This document shows, in pieces, positions 6,727 through 12,826 of a stretch of 12,826 nt of DNA. A program made the position numbers and the translations under genes. The notes beneath the pieces are model-generated. The model did not search any database. It saw only the letters and a program-made list of their open reading frames with translations, and had not been told where the DNA came from. The DNA lies in contig JBGCEI010000153.1 of assembly GCA_045106295.1 (NCBI GenBank), positions 1 to 12,826 of the forward strand, read 5' to 3'. Every line of letters starts with the position of its first letter. The stretch's first letter is position 1. This DNA is from WTJX01 sp045106295. Its GTDB lineage: Bacteria; Bacteroidota; Bacteroidia; Cytophagales; JAAEPT01.

Positions 6727-8088
6727 TTATTCTTTTTTAGCATCTTTAACAGAAACATAACCTTCCTTTCCGCCTAATAAACCTGTAATTAAATAAAAAT
6801 CATTGAGCTCTTCTTTAATCACAAATTCTTTCCCTCCTGGAAGTTTCGCAATTATCTTTGACCCTTTATCATCTAATTCATACACATTAACTCTGTCTTT
6901 AGAATTACCTTTAGTTTTACATCGAGCAGACAAAGTGGAATTCGTAATTGAATTGAATTGATAGTCTTTGAATTCAATACCAAGCTTTTTAAATGAATTA
7001 AGCATATCCATACCATTAACAGATCGTTTGTATGCTTTTTGATATACTTTGTTTGACTCGTCAAACTGAGCAGCTACTTCATATAATTCCTTTGCTTTCT
7101 CATAATTTCCAGAAATTTCATAAAGAGCACCTAAGTTATAGGATGCCAAGTCATTGTAAGGGTCAGCCTCTTGGATTGCTTTGTATATAGGAAACGCTTT
7201 TTTGTAGTCCTTAGATTTTAAATAACCTTGAGCTGATTTTGCACGGTCTTTAAACTCCTTTAATTTGATCTTTTTTATAGCAAATGTCTCTTGTACATAG
7301 TAAGGGGAAAATGAATTTAGGGCAGAATTCACTGAGTTTTTAAACGACTCAGCTGCTAAATCATTTACTTTTACACCAAATTTCGCTCCTTTTTTATCGC
7401 CAGAAAGTGTTTTTTTAACACTGTTATTTACTGTTTTAGAGTGTACCAGTGTCCCTGTTTCAACCGAAACTATTTTTAAATTAATAATTGTTTTTACTTC
7501 CCTAGTGGTAGAATAAGAATATCCAACAACAACACCATCTTTCTTCTTTTCTCTTTTAGATACTTTATCATTGTAACTGTAATTACCACTAACTGTTAGG
7601 ATTGCATCTGCACCTGCAAGTTTACCAATCTCTGGCAAAGTTGATTCGTCAAACATTCCACTAAGAGAGTGTTTCTGTTCCATTGCAATCTGCTCAATTT
7701 TAGACCTTTCTACTAAACTATAAATATTGGTCTTAGCTTCCAATAAAGGCTTTTCTGATCCAATCCCTCTTTTTTCGTTAAGCAAACCTGTCTCAAAGTG
7801 ATTCATGATAACCTGTCCATGATCCACTTTGTAGTCGTCTTTAATTTCTTTCGTTTCCGATCTTGCTGTAAATATTCCGTACGATTTATCTGTTATGAAA
7901 TTACTTGGTTCAGAAGGACCTTGTATATAAAAACCGACTAAAGCAATTGACTTGACAGGCTCAAGAATTTTTTCGGGTGAGTGTAGCACATACTCTTTAA
8001 AAGAAGGACCAAATATTTGAGCCCTTAATTTAAAACTAGGTATAGATGTTACTATTATTGTTAATAAAATAAAGATATACTTTTTCAT
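6727..8088 (-). CDS. Secreted CsgG-domain protein with TPR and SH3-like C-terminus, third operon gene
   Basis: The 453-residue protein has a Sec signal peptide (about 1-23, cleavage near LRA/Q) and no lipobox, so it is periplasmic or outer-membrane associated. Residues about 44-265 resemble the CsgG/HfaB domain: SIALVGFYIQG at the start, VERSKIEQIAMEQKHSLSG (127-144), DEST....GKLAGADAILTV, and INLKIVSVETG later. About 285-345 form TPR-like repeats (DYKKAFPIYKAIQEADP, GNYEKAKELYEVAAQFD). Residues about 398-450 look like a bacterial SH3 domain (VNVYELDD...KIIAKLPGGKEF....GKEGYVS). CsgG makes the curli export pore and is normally a lipoprotein, so the missing lipidation and extra C-terminal modules set this one apart. 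It follows the large LPP20 gene by 23 bases. Confidence 0.85.
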   Translation of the reverse strand: MKKYIFILLTIIVTSIPSFKLRAQIFGPSFKEYVLHSPEKILEPVKSIALVGFYIQGPSEPSNFITDKSYGIFTARSETKEIKDDYKVDHGQVIMNHFETGLLNEKRGIGSEKPLLEAKTNIYSLVERSKIEQIAMEQKHSLSGMFDESTLPEIGKLAGADAILTVSGNYSYNDKVSKREKKKDGVVVGYSYSTTREVKTIINLKIVSVETGTLVHSKTVNNSVKKTLSGDKKGAKFGVKVNDLAAESFKNSVNSALNSFSPYYVQETFAIKKIKLKEFKDRAKSAQGYLKSKDYKKAFPIYKAIQEADPYNDLASYNLGALYEISGNYEKAKELYEVAAQFDESNKVYQKAYKRSVNGMDMLNSFKKLGIEFKDYQFNSITNSTLSARCKTKGNSKDRVNVYELDDKGSKIIAKLPGGKEFVIKEELNDFYLITGLLGGKEGYVSVKDAKKE

Positions 8089-8111
8089 AGAGTCAATTTT
8101 AACTATAAAAT

Positions 8112-9464
8112 TTACAAATCCATCAATAAGTTAGCAATCTTTTTTTCAATTTTGTTATACGCATCAAATCCTGCTTGTTCAAAAGACAATTGTATTCCTT
8201 TTTGACTACTTATCTTATTCTTATAAAACTCTTCTCCAGATAACTTAACCATAGAAATAGAAGCATCTAAATAACTGACATAAAAACCATTTGTCTGATT
8301 TCCTTTTCGAGTATCAGCATCTATTGTCAATACCAAATCTGCTTTTGATTTGGTAGACGTAAACACATACCCTTTGGCAGTAAGCATTTTTTTAGTTTCA
8401 TTCAATACCGTAGGCGTAGCCATTTTTACACCTAAATTCTTTTCATTTGAAGTTGCATAAATAACTGGCGTTTTAATCTTCAATGCTATTTTCTGTACTG
8501 GAGACTGTCTTCCTCTTAAAAAGATAGCCACTAAACTATCTGTAGACGATAAAGGAGAAAACCTTTTTTTATCGAGCATCAACTGCACAGATTGTGTCTT
8601 CGCAGTAAATTGATTAATTACCAACTCTGTCTTTCCATCATTCCCTGTTATAGCTAATTCTTGTTGCTTTTTACTATCATCGTAAATAGCTAACAAAGGA
8701 ACGTTTGATAATTTATTGCCCGAAGCAGATAATGCCTGAATACCTACCGTTGGGTTCTTATCCAAGCCTTTCACTAAAGTAAGGGATGACTTACTAAGCT
8801 TTAATTCAATATCATTGAATAATTGTTGTGTACTATTTAAAATAGTATTCCCTAATTCAATATCATTTCCTTGGTAACTAATCTTATTTTCTTCGTTTAA
8901 ATATGGCTTTAAGAAGGTAAGTCCTTCTGTATACGAAGACACAGCACTAACATAGTTCCCTTGTTTTTTGAAAGATTCTCCATTCAGATAACTATTCAAT
9001 GCTTTTTCACGTGCTACTTTTCTTTTTTGAGCCTGAATCTCCGCATACTTTGCTTTACTTAATTTATAATACACCCAGTAATGCCTTTCATCCTCCCATG
9101 TATCAACTAGCTCATAACCTTCTATCTCGGCTAATAAACTAACCTTTATCGTTGATAAGTAAGACTCTTTCACTCGATCGTTTTCCTCAATCGTATTCAG
9201 AATAGAATTACTATTTACTCTTACCTTAATTTCAGAAGACATATCATTTAATGCCTTTTGTTTCGTAGCCTCTTTAAAATCATTGCTCACCAAACGCTTG
9301 TTCGTACTTGCTACCCCAATGTAATACAGAGAAGAAATAGGTCGTTCTGAAACCCAAGATGGCTTTTCAGCATATTGCGTATTCTGTACCGCCGTTTGAG
9401 TGGTTTTACAACCAAAAAAAACAACCAATGCAAATATCCCTATAAAAAACACTTTTTTATTCAT
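8112..9464 (-). CDS. Large LPP20-type lipoprotein, second operon gene
   Basis: A 450-residue envelope lipoprotein: the signal peptide ends in a lipobox FFGC with cysteine 19. Residues about 36-140 resemble LPP20: KPSWVSERPISSLYYIGVAS, then a helix KEATKQKALNDMSSEI and a final strand RHYWVYYKLSK. About 140-185 is helical and repeat-like (GNYVSAVSSYTEGL), about 225-335 is strand-rich and may be Ig-like, and about 345-450 is a further alpha/beta domain (ADLVLTIDADTR, then a YVSYLDASISMV strand) resembling LPP20/TolB-like folds. The ATG lies 2 bases after the stop codon of the upstream gene, implying translational coupling. The protein is far longer than typical LPP20 lipoproteins of about 150-200 residues. 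Its exact role is unknown; partnership with the CsgG proteins is inferred from the operon. Confidence 0.82.
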   Translation of the reverse strand: MNKKVFFIGIFALVVFFGCKTTQTAVQNTQYAEKPSWVSERPISSLYYIGVASTNKRLVSNDFKEATKQKALNDMSSEIKVRVNSNSILNTIEENDRVKESYLSTIKVSLLAEIEGYELVDTWEDERHYWVYYKLSKAKYAEIQAQKRKVAREKALNSYLNGESFKKQGNYVSAVSSYTEGLTFLKPYLNEENKISYQGNDIELGNTILNSTQQLFNDIELKLSKSSLTLVKGLDKNPTVGIQALSASGNKLSNVPLLAIYDDSKKQQELAITGNDGKTELVINQFTAKTQSVQLMLDKKRFSPLSSTDSLVAIFLRGRQSPVQKIALKIKTPVIYATSNEKNLGVKMATPTVLNETKKMLTAKGYVFTSTKSKADLVLTIDADTRKGNQTNGFYVSYLDASISMVKLSGEEFYKNKISSQKGIQLSFEQAGFDAYNKIEKKIANLLMDL

Positions 9465-9466
9465 AA

Positions 9467-10843
9467 TTAATTTGCTCTAGACTGTTCATAATTAATGATA
9501 CCAATAGCCACGCTATTCGCTACCTTTTGAAATAAGGTATTCGCAATTTCATCAGGTGATTTTAATTGCCGGCGTGCGTTAAACTTACCTATAAATGATC
9601 TCCTTATATTATTAAACCCTATTCCTGTCAATCGGCGATCAGGAGTTAATTTATTGTAGTTTCCTTTATATGTCGAATAATTAATTCGATCAGCATAGTT
9701 CTTTTCGATCACCTCAGTAGTTAAAATTTGTCCTGTTTCAGAAGAGATCAGTTGATATTGAAATGATAAAGCCACCTCATTTTGTTGCTGATATTCATAA
9801 TACCTAACAGGTCGATAAACTGTTTCATAATATGACTTTTTAGTCTCTGAATTATACCTTTTTTCTCGATGTGGTTCATACGCCATCTTTACTTCAGAGT
9901 TTAGCCTCCCTTTATTTTGACTGTAGTTAATCACTTTACCAACGAGTACTGCTTTAACACCCAATAATTGCCCTGCATTGGCTGCTGTTTTCTCATCTAC
10001 TAAACCAGAAAGTGCTAACTTCTGCTCAGCTAATATCTTATCCGTATTCGCTCTATCTACTAACCTAATAAACGGATCTTTTGCTGCTGACACCTCTGAT
10101 ACAATATGAGCAGATACACGATCACCCATATTTCGGTAACTAGAAGTATTTTCAAAAGGTAATACCCCCACTGTAAATACAGATTCCTCTAATGCCGTTT
10201 CTTGTAACGCTTTTACATCTTTATAATTCGCATCATTTCTAACTACTTGAGTAAATAAATTATACGCTTTACGGTATTCTCCTTGTTCAACCGCTAGCTG
10301 ACCTTTCCTGTATAATGGCTCTGCTTTTGCAATGGTTAATAAACTAGATGCCTCTTTATAGTTGGCATCAATTTTCACAACCTCACTTAATTTCTCTTCT
10401 GCTTGAAAAAATTGATCTTTCTCTTTTAATACCCTAGCCTCTTCGTATAACTTATTTAGGTAACTAGCCTTAGACTCATCAAACAAGCCTTCATAATGAG
10501 AAGGGAAATCCAATGATATTTTATAACTCTCTAATTTCTCGTGATAATTCTTAGCCTTAAGATATCCATACACCGCTTTTTTATGATCTCCAGTAGCATT
10601 CGCTTTAAAAAAACTAACCAAATAATCTTCTAATAACTTACCTCCATTTTCTCGTAGACCTATACGAGCATCGATATTCTTGGTATTTCTTCTAAGTGAT
10701 TGGTAATAAAATTCTGCAGCATCTTGATGAAGACCTGCTTTTTCTAATTTCCTTGCCTTCTTCGCATATTGTTTAGACCCTGTACATGACAGAATAAACA
10801 ATAAAGAAACAAGTATGGATAGTTGTAAAAAACTTTTTTTCAT
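9467..10843 (-). CDS. TPR-CsgG domain lipoprotein, first operon gene
   Basis: A 458-residue lipoprotein with a signal peptide ending in lipobox ILSC (cysteine 20). Residues about 25-215 are helical with TPR-like repeats (GLHQDAAEFYYQSLRRN, FFQAEEKLSEVVKIDANY, GEYRKAYNLFTQVVRNDANY). Residues about 222-450 form a CsgG-like domain: FTVGVLPFEN, then LVDRANTDKILAEQKLALSG (261-280), DEKTA..AGQLLGVKAVLVG, and a long insertion around 310-350 rich in Arg, Lys and Tyr before a strand ending SSETGQIL. The core matches the CsgG domain of the third gene, but the TPR block is at the opposite end. This is the promoter-proximal gene, 101 bases after the polyferredoxin gene on the same strand. Pore formation is possible by homology but not shown. 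Confidence 0.85.
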   Translation of the reverse strand: MKKSFLQLSILVSLLFILSCTGSKQYAKKARKLEKAGLHQDAAEFYYQSLRRNTKNIDARIGLRENGGKLLEDYLVSFFKANATGDHKKAVYGYLKAKNYHEKLESYKISLDFPSHYEGLFDESKASYLNKLYEEARVLKEKDQFFQAEEKLSEVVKIDANYKEASSLLTIAKAEPLYRKGQLAVEQGEYRKAYNLFTQVVRNDANYKDVKALQETALEESVFTVGVLPFENTSSYRNMGDRVSAHIVSEVSAAKDPFIRLVDRANTDKILAEQKLALSGLVDEKTAANAGQLLGVKAVLVGKVINYSQNKGRLNSEVKMAYEPHREKRYNSETKKSYYETVYRPVRYYEYQQQNEVALSFQYQLISSETGQILTTEVIEKNYADRINYSTYKGNYNKLTPDRRLTGIGFNNIRRSFIGKFNARRQLKSPDEIANTLFQKVANSVAIGIINYEQSRAN

Positions 10844-10865
10844 ATCAGTCTATCGCTAAGTTAAT

Positions 10866-10896
10866 AAAAGGTATTTAAGTGAACCACTTTTACCTT
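10866..10896 (-). promoter_or_regulatory. Promoter-region hairpin upstream of the envelope operon
   Basis: AAGGTA (10868) pairs with TACCTT (10891), and inside it AAGTG (10877) pairs with CACTT (10885) around AAC. On the minus strand TACCTTTT (10873-10866) is a 7 of 8 match to the -7 box TAnnTTTG, 22 bases before the operon ATG, but no good -33 box is seen. The palindrome could be an operator overlapping a weak promoter, or a terminator remnant of the upstream gene. Confidence 0.35.
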
Positions 10897-10927
10897 AATA
10901 AATTAAACTAGCAGTAAGACAAACAGC

Positions 10928-10959
10928 ATGCCAAGGCATTTATCCTAATTAAATGCCTT
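10928..10959 (-). other. Overlapping inverted repeats across the polyferredoxin stop codon
   Basis: AAGGCATTT (10933-10941) and AAATGCCTT (10951-10959) form a perfect 9-bp stem whose loop contains the stop codon. The same GGCAT can instead pair with ATGCC at 10928-10932 in the palindrome ATGCCAAGGCAT. No T-run follows on the minus strand, so it is not a standard terminator. Confidence 0.4.
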
Positions 10960-12516
10960 AGTAATATCTCCGTTAATCCTAAGTTCTTCAGGACCGTTCT
11001 CTAACTTAAGAACCCCTCTTGGACAAACCGCTGAACACACACCGCAACCAACACAAGATGAACGGACGATATTTTCTCCTTTTTGAGCATATGCTCTCAC
11101 ATCTATCCCTTGCTCACAATAGGTAGAACAGTTTCCACACGAGATACACTGACCTCCGTTTGTAGTAATTCTAAAACGTGATTTAAATCGTTGTACCAAC
11201 CCCATATATGCTGCTAATGGACAACCAAAACGACACCAGACTCTATTCCCTAAAATAGGATAGAACCCTGTACCAATAACACCAGAAAAGATAGAGCCTA
11301 TTAAAAAACCATAACTAGTTTGTACATCGTACACTGAAATCCCAAAAACCAATTCTTTCCAACTTTCTAATTCTGCAAAGAACGTATACAAAGTAAGTGC
11401 TGTCATTAATGTTGCAAACACTAACACTCCATGAATTAACCAACGCTCTATTTTCCAAGAAAATAATGATTTACTTGATAATTGTCTATATGGATCTCCC
11501 AGTGTTTCAGCCAATCCACCACACCCACAAACCCAAGAGCAATACCATCTTTTTCCGTAGAAGTAAACCATTACAGGAACAATTACAACCGTTAACAGAA
11601 TCCCCCAGACTAACATAAAAATTCCTAAATTTCCATTTGCCATTAAACTATTAATGTTCCAATCAAAGAAGAATGTATAATTCAATGGCCATGCATTTTT
11701 AAAGTCGAACCAAGGTTTATTGAAGGCAACTAAAATTTCAGGAATCAAGAAAGCAAAAGCAATTTGGAAAAATAAAACAACTGCCGTTCTCACTAATTGA
11801 TACGCATTATGTCTGTATTTAATGAACATACGAATAGCAAAAACACTCATCACAGAACAATACATAAAACCATACAGAAACCATTGACTAGATTCATTTC
11901 CGCTTAACCCTTTACTTATTGGGTTTACGGCTAAAATTGGATTAACTAAATAATTTGGAAAGAAGTATAAAAACAGATAAAACCCTACAAAATAGACAAA
12001 AGCAATCATTCCAATCCAACCTCTATTAGTAGCTGCATGCTGCATAATCCCGTTATTCTTTATACCAGCTGGACCTAACAATTTATATTCCGAACCAAAA
12101 ACAATTATTCCTCCTATAATCGCTAAACCAAAAGTTAGCCAGAATAATAACAATTGATTTTCTTGAGCCCAACCTGTTGCCGAAACTCTTGCTAATGGGT
12201 AAATAAGGTCTTTAGAAGTTTTGTTCCACTTCAACCATATGATTTTATCCCATTCAATAGTTGATTGGCTTTTATGATAGGCATTTGAGGCTTTAGCAAT
12301 TTCAATAACTTTACTTGCTAATTCTGACGTGTTTAAGTCTTTATTTACAATCTCTTTTTGTGCCCTCTCAATAAAAAAATCACTTTTTATTTTTTGCGAA
12401 GTCCACTCATCAAAAGCTTCTTGAGACACATTATTTGTCCCAGTAAAAATACCTCCAGTAAAGATTATAAATCCAAGCAGACTTATTATTAACCCTATTT
12501 TTTTAATTATTCTCAT
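10945..12516 (-). CDS. Membrane-bound 4Fe-4S polyferredoxin (NosR/NapH-like Fer4_5 protein)
   Basis: A 523-residue integral membrane iron-sulfur protein that probably relays electrons across or along the inner membrane. TM1 (about 5-25) is followed by a predicted soluble segment (about 27-118) and then further hydrophobic helices near 122-141, 168-188, 212-231, 243-264, 296-318, 358-378 and 403-420. Fer4_5 cysteine motifs occur at 326-332 (WYCSWVCGCGG) and 428-432 (WCRFGCPL). The C-terminus carries two [4Fe-4S] ferredoxin motifs, C457/C460/C463/C467 and C488/C491/C494/C498. The first Fer4_5 motif is CX3CGC rather than the CX3CP of NosR/NapH. It lacks the CcoG pattern, so it is not called CcoG. 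No flavin-binding domain is visible, and no redox partner gene is in the window. The ATG at 12516 gives a plausible short cytoplasmic N-terminus (MRIIKK) before TM1. Confidence 0.88.
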   Translation of the reverse strand: MRIIKKIGLIISLLGFIIFTGGIFTGTNNVSQEAFDEWTSQKIKSDFFIERAQKEIVNKDLNTSELASKVIEIAKASNAYHKSQSTIEWDKIIWLKWNKTSKDLIYPLARVSATGWAQENQLLLFWLTFGLAIIGGIIVFGSEYKLLGPAGIKNNGIMQHAATNRGWIGMIAFVYFVGFYLFLYFFPNYLVNPILAVNPISKGLSGNESSQWFLYGFMYCSVMSVFAIRMFIKYRHNAYQLVRTAVVLFFQIAFAFLIPEILVAFNKPWFDFKNAWPLNYTFFFDWNINSLMANGNLGIFMLVWGILLTVVIVPVMVYFYGKRWYCSWVCGCGGLAETLGDPYRQLSSKSLFSWKIERWLIHGVLVFATLMTALTLYTFFAELESWKELVFGISVYDVQTSYGFLIGSIFSGVIGTGFYPILGNRVWCRFGCPLAAYMGLVQRFKSRFRITTNGGQCISCGNCSTYCEQGIDVRAYAQKGENIVRSSCVGCGVCSAVCPRGVLKLENGPEELRINGDITKAFN

Positions 12517-12538
12517 GTTCTAAATACTAGATTAGCGA

Positions 12539-12578
12539 TAGGTAAGCGTTCTTTATACCTAATATTTCTATTGAAATA
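12539..12578 (-). promoter_or_regulatory. Two adjacent palindromes upstream of the polyferredoxin gene
   Basis: TAGGTA (12539) and TACCTA (12556) are inverted with an 11-base spacer. Directly next to them, TATTTC and GAAATA (12563-12578) form a perfect 6-bp inverted repeat with a 4-base spacer, the general geometry of Crp/Fnr-type sites, centred about 54 bases upstream of the ATG. The sequence does not match the E. coli FNR consensus. A redox-responsive regulator would suit the gene, but this is inference. Confidence 0.35.
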
Positions 12579-12656
12579 ATATATTCACTAAAATTAGAGT
12601 TTATATCGAGAAGAAAAAGGGATACAGAAGACATTTATACATTAACTTTTTCATAC

Positions 12657-12826
12657 TGTCCCTAATTTTGTGGACTACCTAGTAAATTTGGGACTAATTT
12701 TTCTAAGCCGCTATTTTACTAAACTCTCTCAATTTCACTTCCATATCTAAAGGCGAGAGATAGCCTGAAGAAGACTTTGTTAGCTTAGTAGAAGCATACT
12801 GAACACCTCTATCTGAGTGGAAAATC
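12657..12826 (-). mobile_element. End of a degenerate IS3-family insertion sequence
   Basis: The element boundary is proposed at TGTCCCTAATTTTGTGGACT (12657-12676), which has the TG start and GTCC-rich look of IS3-family terminal repeats. GTCCC (12658-12662) is repeated in inverse as GGGAC (12690-12694), so the end can form a hairpin. The transposase reading frame enters from the right and stops 46 bases inside this end, a normal IS3 layout. The other end is beyond the window, so the terminal repeat pair and target duplication cannot be checked. Confidence 0.65.
12703..12826 (-). pseudogene. IS3-family transposase 3' end with internal deletion
   Basis: The minus-strand frame reads FHSDRGVQYASTKLTK, the second catalytic aspartate motif of IS3 (rve) integrases, and then at once SSSGYLSPLDMEVKLREF followed by KIAA and stop. 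In intact relatives these two blocks are separated by roughly 80-90 residues that include the catalytic glutamate and the KGNCWDNA block; here they are adjacent in one frame. The transposase would therefore be inactive. The 5' part lies outside the window. Confidence 0.75.

Noticed and set aside
6873..7064. Minus-strand frame inside the CsgG-TPR-SH3 gene
   Set aside because: Overlapping shadow in another frame of the same strand.
6080..10843. Calling the operon a curli (csg) locus
   Set aside because: No CsgA/CsgB repeat subunits and no CsgE/CsgF homologues are seen; only the CsgG fold is shared.
11397..11618. Plus-strand frame opposite the polyferredoxin gene
   Set aside because: Antisense to conserved cysteine motifs and membrane segments.
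10945..12516. Calling the polyferredoxin CcoG or NosR
   Set aside because: The cysteine motifs differ from both, and no cbb3 oxidase or nitrous oxide reductase genes are present.
1..12826. CRISPR arrays, tRNA or rRNA genes, known riboswitches
   Set aside because: No regularly spaced direct repeats, cloverleaf pattern or conserved rRNA segment was recognised on either strand.

Overview
The window looks like part of a Flavobacteriaceae (Bacteroidota) chromosome. The DNA is AT-rich and start codons have A/T-rich leaders without Shine-Dalgarno sequences. One promoter candidate fits the Bacteroidota TTTG / TAnnTTTG pattern. The RecQ carries an SIWGNDFRPEY loop that I associate with this phylum, and the lipoproteins and intergenic repeats also fit. 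No genus can be assigned from sequence alone.

Layout, left to right. (1) 1-1794, minus: recQ, whose 3' end runs off the left edge. (2) 1811-2060: an intergenic stretch dense in inverted repeats, probably a dispersed repeat or a decayed small element. (3) 2106-2912, minus: an EI24/CysZ-like membrane protein. (4) 2913-3419: a long, very AT-rich divergent spacer. (5) 3420-4700, plus: an ammonium transporter (Amt) with no PII gene next to it, closed by a strong terminator. (6) 4789-5661, plus: a LacX-type aldose 1-epimerase with its own promoter candidate. (7) 5658-5971: debris made of an IS4-type transposase tail fused to the end of an unidentified reading frame. (8) 6080-10843, minus: a four-gene operon of envelope proteins that ends at a 16-bp hairpin terminator. 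(9) 10945-12516, minus: a membrane polyferredoxin of the NosR/NapH type. (10) 12657-12826: one end of an IS3-family element whose transposase seems to carry a large internal deletion.

The most interesting part is the four-gene operon. In transcription order it encodes a TPR-CsgG lipoprotein, a large LPP20-type lipoprotein, a secreted CsgG-TPR-SH3-like protein, and a small LPP20-type lipoprotein. No curli subunits or CsgE/CsgF homologues are in the window. CsgG builds an outer-membrane ring pore in curli systems, and LPP20 proteins such as FlgP build outer-membrane rings or disks. Two of each in one tight operon suggests an uncharacterised outer-membrane assembly or secretion platform. That function is inference; the domain content is read from the sequence.

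The remaining genes are ordinary housekeeping or transport functions. Both mobile-element fragments appear inactive.
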